This document shows, piece after piece, positions 62,747-64,000 of a DNA stretch of 64,000 bases (within the stretch, counting starts at the first letter, position 1; each line of letters begins with the position of its first letter). Origin of the DNA: Bog-375 sp049587755. Its GTDB lineage: Bacteria; Acidobacteriota; Terriglobia; Bryobacterales; Bryobacteraceae. A program made the position numbers and the translations under genes. The DNA is taken from assembly GCA_049587755.1 (NCBI GenBank), contig JBAVEN010000071.1:1-64000 (forward strand). The letters run 5' to 3'. The notes beneath the pieces are model-generated. The model was not told the origin of the DNA, ran no database searches, and saw nothing but the letters and a program-made list of their open reading frames with translations.

Positions 62747-63980
62747 CGGTCCGCACCTCCACCGATCGGGCGTGTGCCTCCAGCCCTTCGGCGCGCGCCA
62801 GGGTGACGATCGCCGGCTTCAGCCGCGCCAGGCCAGCCGCGCTCAGTTGCTGCACCGAGATCACCTTTACAAAATCCGTCACAGCCAGGCCGCCCCGTAT
62901 TCGGGCCGCTCCACTGGTGGGCAGCACGTGATTCGGGCCCGACGCATAATCGCCCGCCGCTTCCGGGCTGAATGGCCCGACGAAGACGCTGCCCGCGTGC
63001 TCGATCCCAGGCAACAGCTTCGCATCCGGTATGCTCAAGTGCTCCGGCGCGAAGCGGTTGGAGAGTTCCACCGCCTCCTCGATCGACCGCACCAGTACGA
63101 TGGCCGAGTTTCGCGCGATGGATTGCGCCGCCACGGCCGCGGTCGGCAGCGTGGCAAGCTGTCGCTCCACTTCTTTAGCCACTGCTGCCGCCAGCCGCCG
63201 TGAAGTGGTCAGCAGCACGGCCGAAGCCTCCGCATCGTGTTCCGCCTGCGCCAGCAGGTCGGCGGCGAGATAGCGCGGATCGCCCTCTACCGCGATGATC
63301 AGAATCTCGGTCGGCCCGGCTATGAAGTCGATACCCACTTCACCCGCCAGCAGCTTTTTCGCCGCCGCCACGTAGATGTTGCCCGGCCCCACGATGCGGT
63401 CAGCCTTGGGCACGGTGCGCGTGCCATAGGCAAACGCCGCGATAGCTTGTGCGCCGCCCATTTCAAAGACGCGCGTCAGGCCAAGCATCGCCGCCGTTCC
63501 CCACACCTGGTCCACCGGTTTGGGCGAGGCCACGCAAATGTTCGCGACCTCCGCCACCTGCGCCGGCACCGCCGTCATCAGGATCGTCGAAGGCAAGGGA
63601 TAGCGTCCGGCCGGAACGTAGGCCGCAACCGTGCCGAGCGGGCGCACCACTTGCCCCACAAGCACCCCACCCGATTGACGCATCCAGCTCCGCGGCAGTT
63701 GCCGCAGCGCGAAATCGCGAATGTTGGCGGCCGCTGTGCGAACGGCGTGCCGGAAGTCCGGGTTCAGCCGCCGCTGCGCCGCCGCTAATTCCACTTCAGA
63801 AACGCGCACCGTGCGCCGCGCGAATCCGTCGAACTTGCGGGCATATTCGATCAGCGCGCGGTCTCCGCGGCGCCGGACGGCTTCAAGGATCGGCCGCACC
63901 ACCGCCTCGGCGGCATCCATCCGCGCCGCGCGCCGCCGCAGCAGCGCGCCTGCATCTTCACTCTTGATAACTCGAATCAC
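62736..63980 (-). CDS. hisD: Histidinol dehydrogenase
   Basis: Zinc- and NAD-dependent enzyme making histidine from histidinol. The 414-residue protein has VAAYVPAGRYPLPSTILMTA, IVGPGNIYVAAAKKLLAGEVGIDFIAGPTE (split in reading), AEHDAEASAVLLT, and the C-terminal PSGAARIRGGLAVTDFV with metal-site residues, near the usual 430-residue size. Start is a GTG at 63980 sharing bases with the preceding stop (GTGA). Confidence 0.95.
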   Translation of the reverse strand: MIRVIKSEDAGALLRRRAARMDAAEAVVRPILEAVRRRGDRALIEYARKFDGFARRTVRVSEVELAAAQRRLNPDFRHAVRTAAANIRDFALRQLPRSWMRQSGGVLVGQVVRPLGTVAAYVPAGRYPLPSTILMTAVPAQVAEVANICVASPKPVDQVWGTAAMLGLTRVFEMGGAQAIAAFAYGTRTVPKADRIVGPGNIYVAAAKKLLAGEVGIDFIAGPTEILIIAVEGDPRYLAADLLAQAEHDAEASAVLLTTSRRLAAAVAKEVERQLATLPTAAVAAQSIARNSAIVLVRSIEEAVELSNRFAPEHLSIPDAKLLPGIEHAGSVFVGPFSPEAAGDYASGPNHVLPTSGAARIRGGLAVTDFVKVISVQQLSAAGLARLKPAIVTLARAEGLEAHARSVEVRTGAR

Positions 63981-64000
63981 AGCACGATCTTGTTGAGCGG
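63977..64000 (-). CDS. hisG: 3' end of hisG, cut by the window edge
   Basis: The last 24 bases read, on the minus strand, as PLNKIVL then TGA, overlapping the hisD GTG by four bases. The position directly upstream of hisD in a his operon, and the PLNKI-type ending, fit ATP phosphoribosyltransferase. Only eight codons are visible. Confidence 0.5.
   Translation of the reverse strand, partial: PLNKIVL

Overview
The window is a GC-rich, gene-dense bacterial chromosome segment. Its content fits an Acidobacteriota member, most likely of the Solibacter/Bryobacter type. The inference rests on a VWFA-related protein of the acidobacterial kind, a futalosine-route menaquinone gene (mqnC) together with menG, a complete-looking hopanoid operon, a Ser/Thr kinase with PEGA domains, and many secreted proteins of unknown function. 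No rRNA, tRNA, CRISPR array, integrase or transposase was seen.

Layout. 1-2909: 3' end of an unknown gene, a hotdog thioesterase, a small conserved protein, a TPR protein and an ArgD-like aminotransferase. 3225-5144: a small cassette of unknown proteins around a papain-like (C1) peptidase. 5301-7801: mqnC, a secreted protein and a glycosyltransferase-like protein. 8009-13739: the elongasome pair mrdA-rodA, then an RNase E/G whose S1 domain carries a very long low-complexity insertion. 13773-16912: a beta-barrel protein with a TlpA-like thioredoxin, a VOC protein and an UPF0173 metallo-hydrolase. 16970-19301: menG, an SDR and an HpcH/HpaI aldolase, all on the minus strand. 19627-25524: a DUF5658 membrane protein, then a signalling locus in which a Ser/Thr kinase is divergent from a hybrid-like histidine kinase and a REC-Hpt-REC regulator. 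25553-30934: a two-gene system of a giant double BadF/HgdC-type activase and its HgdB-like partner.

32007-41703 is a minus-strand hopanoid operon transcribed as ispH-shc-hpnH-hpnA-hpnG-MDR1-MDR2-hpnC-hpnD. Most joints are ATGA-type or 1-nt overlaps. It covers isoprenoid precursor supply, squalene formation, cyclisation and addition and processing of the adenosyl side chain. The desaturase/reductase hpnE is absent and two zinc-type dehydrogenases occupy the space beside hpnC-hpnD. 41816-49859 is largely protein and DNA maintenance: an O6-alkylguanine transferase, a VWA protein, rlmI, htpX, clpB, hsp20 with a near-consensus promoter, and mutM. 50436-55383 holds rsmE, two metallophosphoesterases, a DUF3617 protein and a 14-TM drug-efflux MFS. 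55384-55899 is a decayed spot with a methyltransferase remnant bounded by a 42-bp direct repeat. 55900-58281 is a TPR lipoprotein. 58291-64000 is the histidine operon hisG(partial)-D-C-HAD-B-H-F-A, in which a HAD phosphatase-like gene sits where a histidinol-phosphatase would be expected.

Several families of palindromic intergenic repeats recur across the window (16913/48198, 29166/53189, 37579/37669, 48225/48269). They fall mostly at gene ends or between convergent genes, and one sits inside the hopanoid operon.
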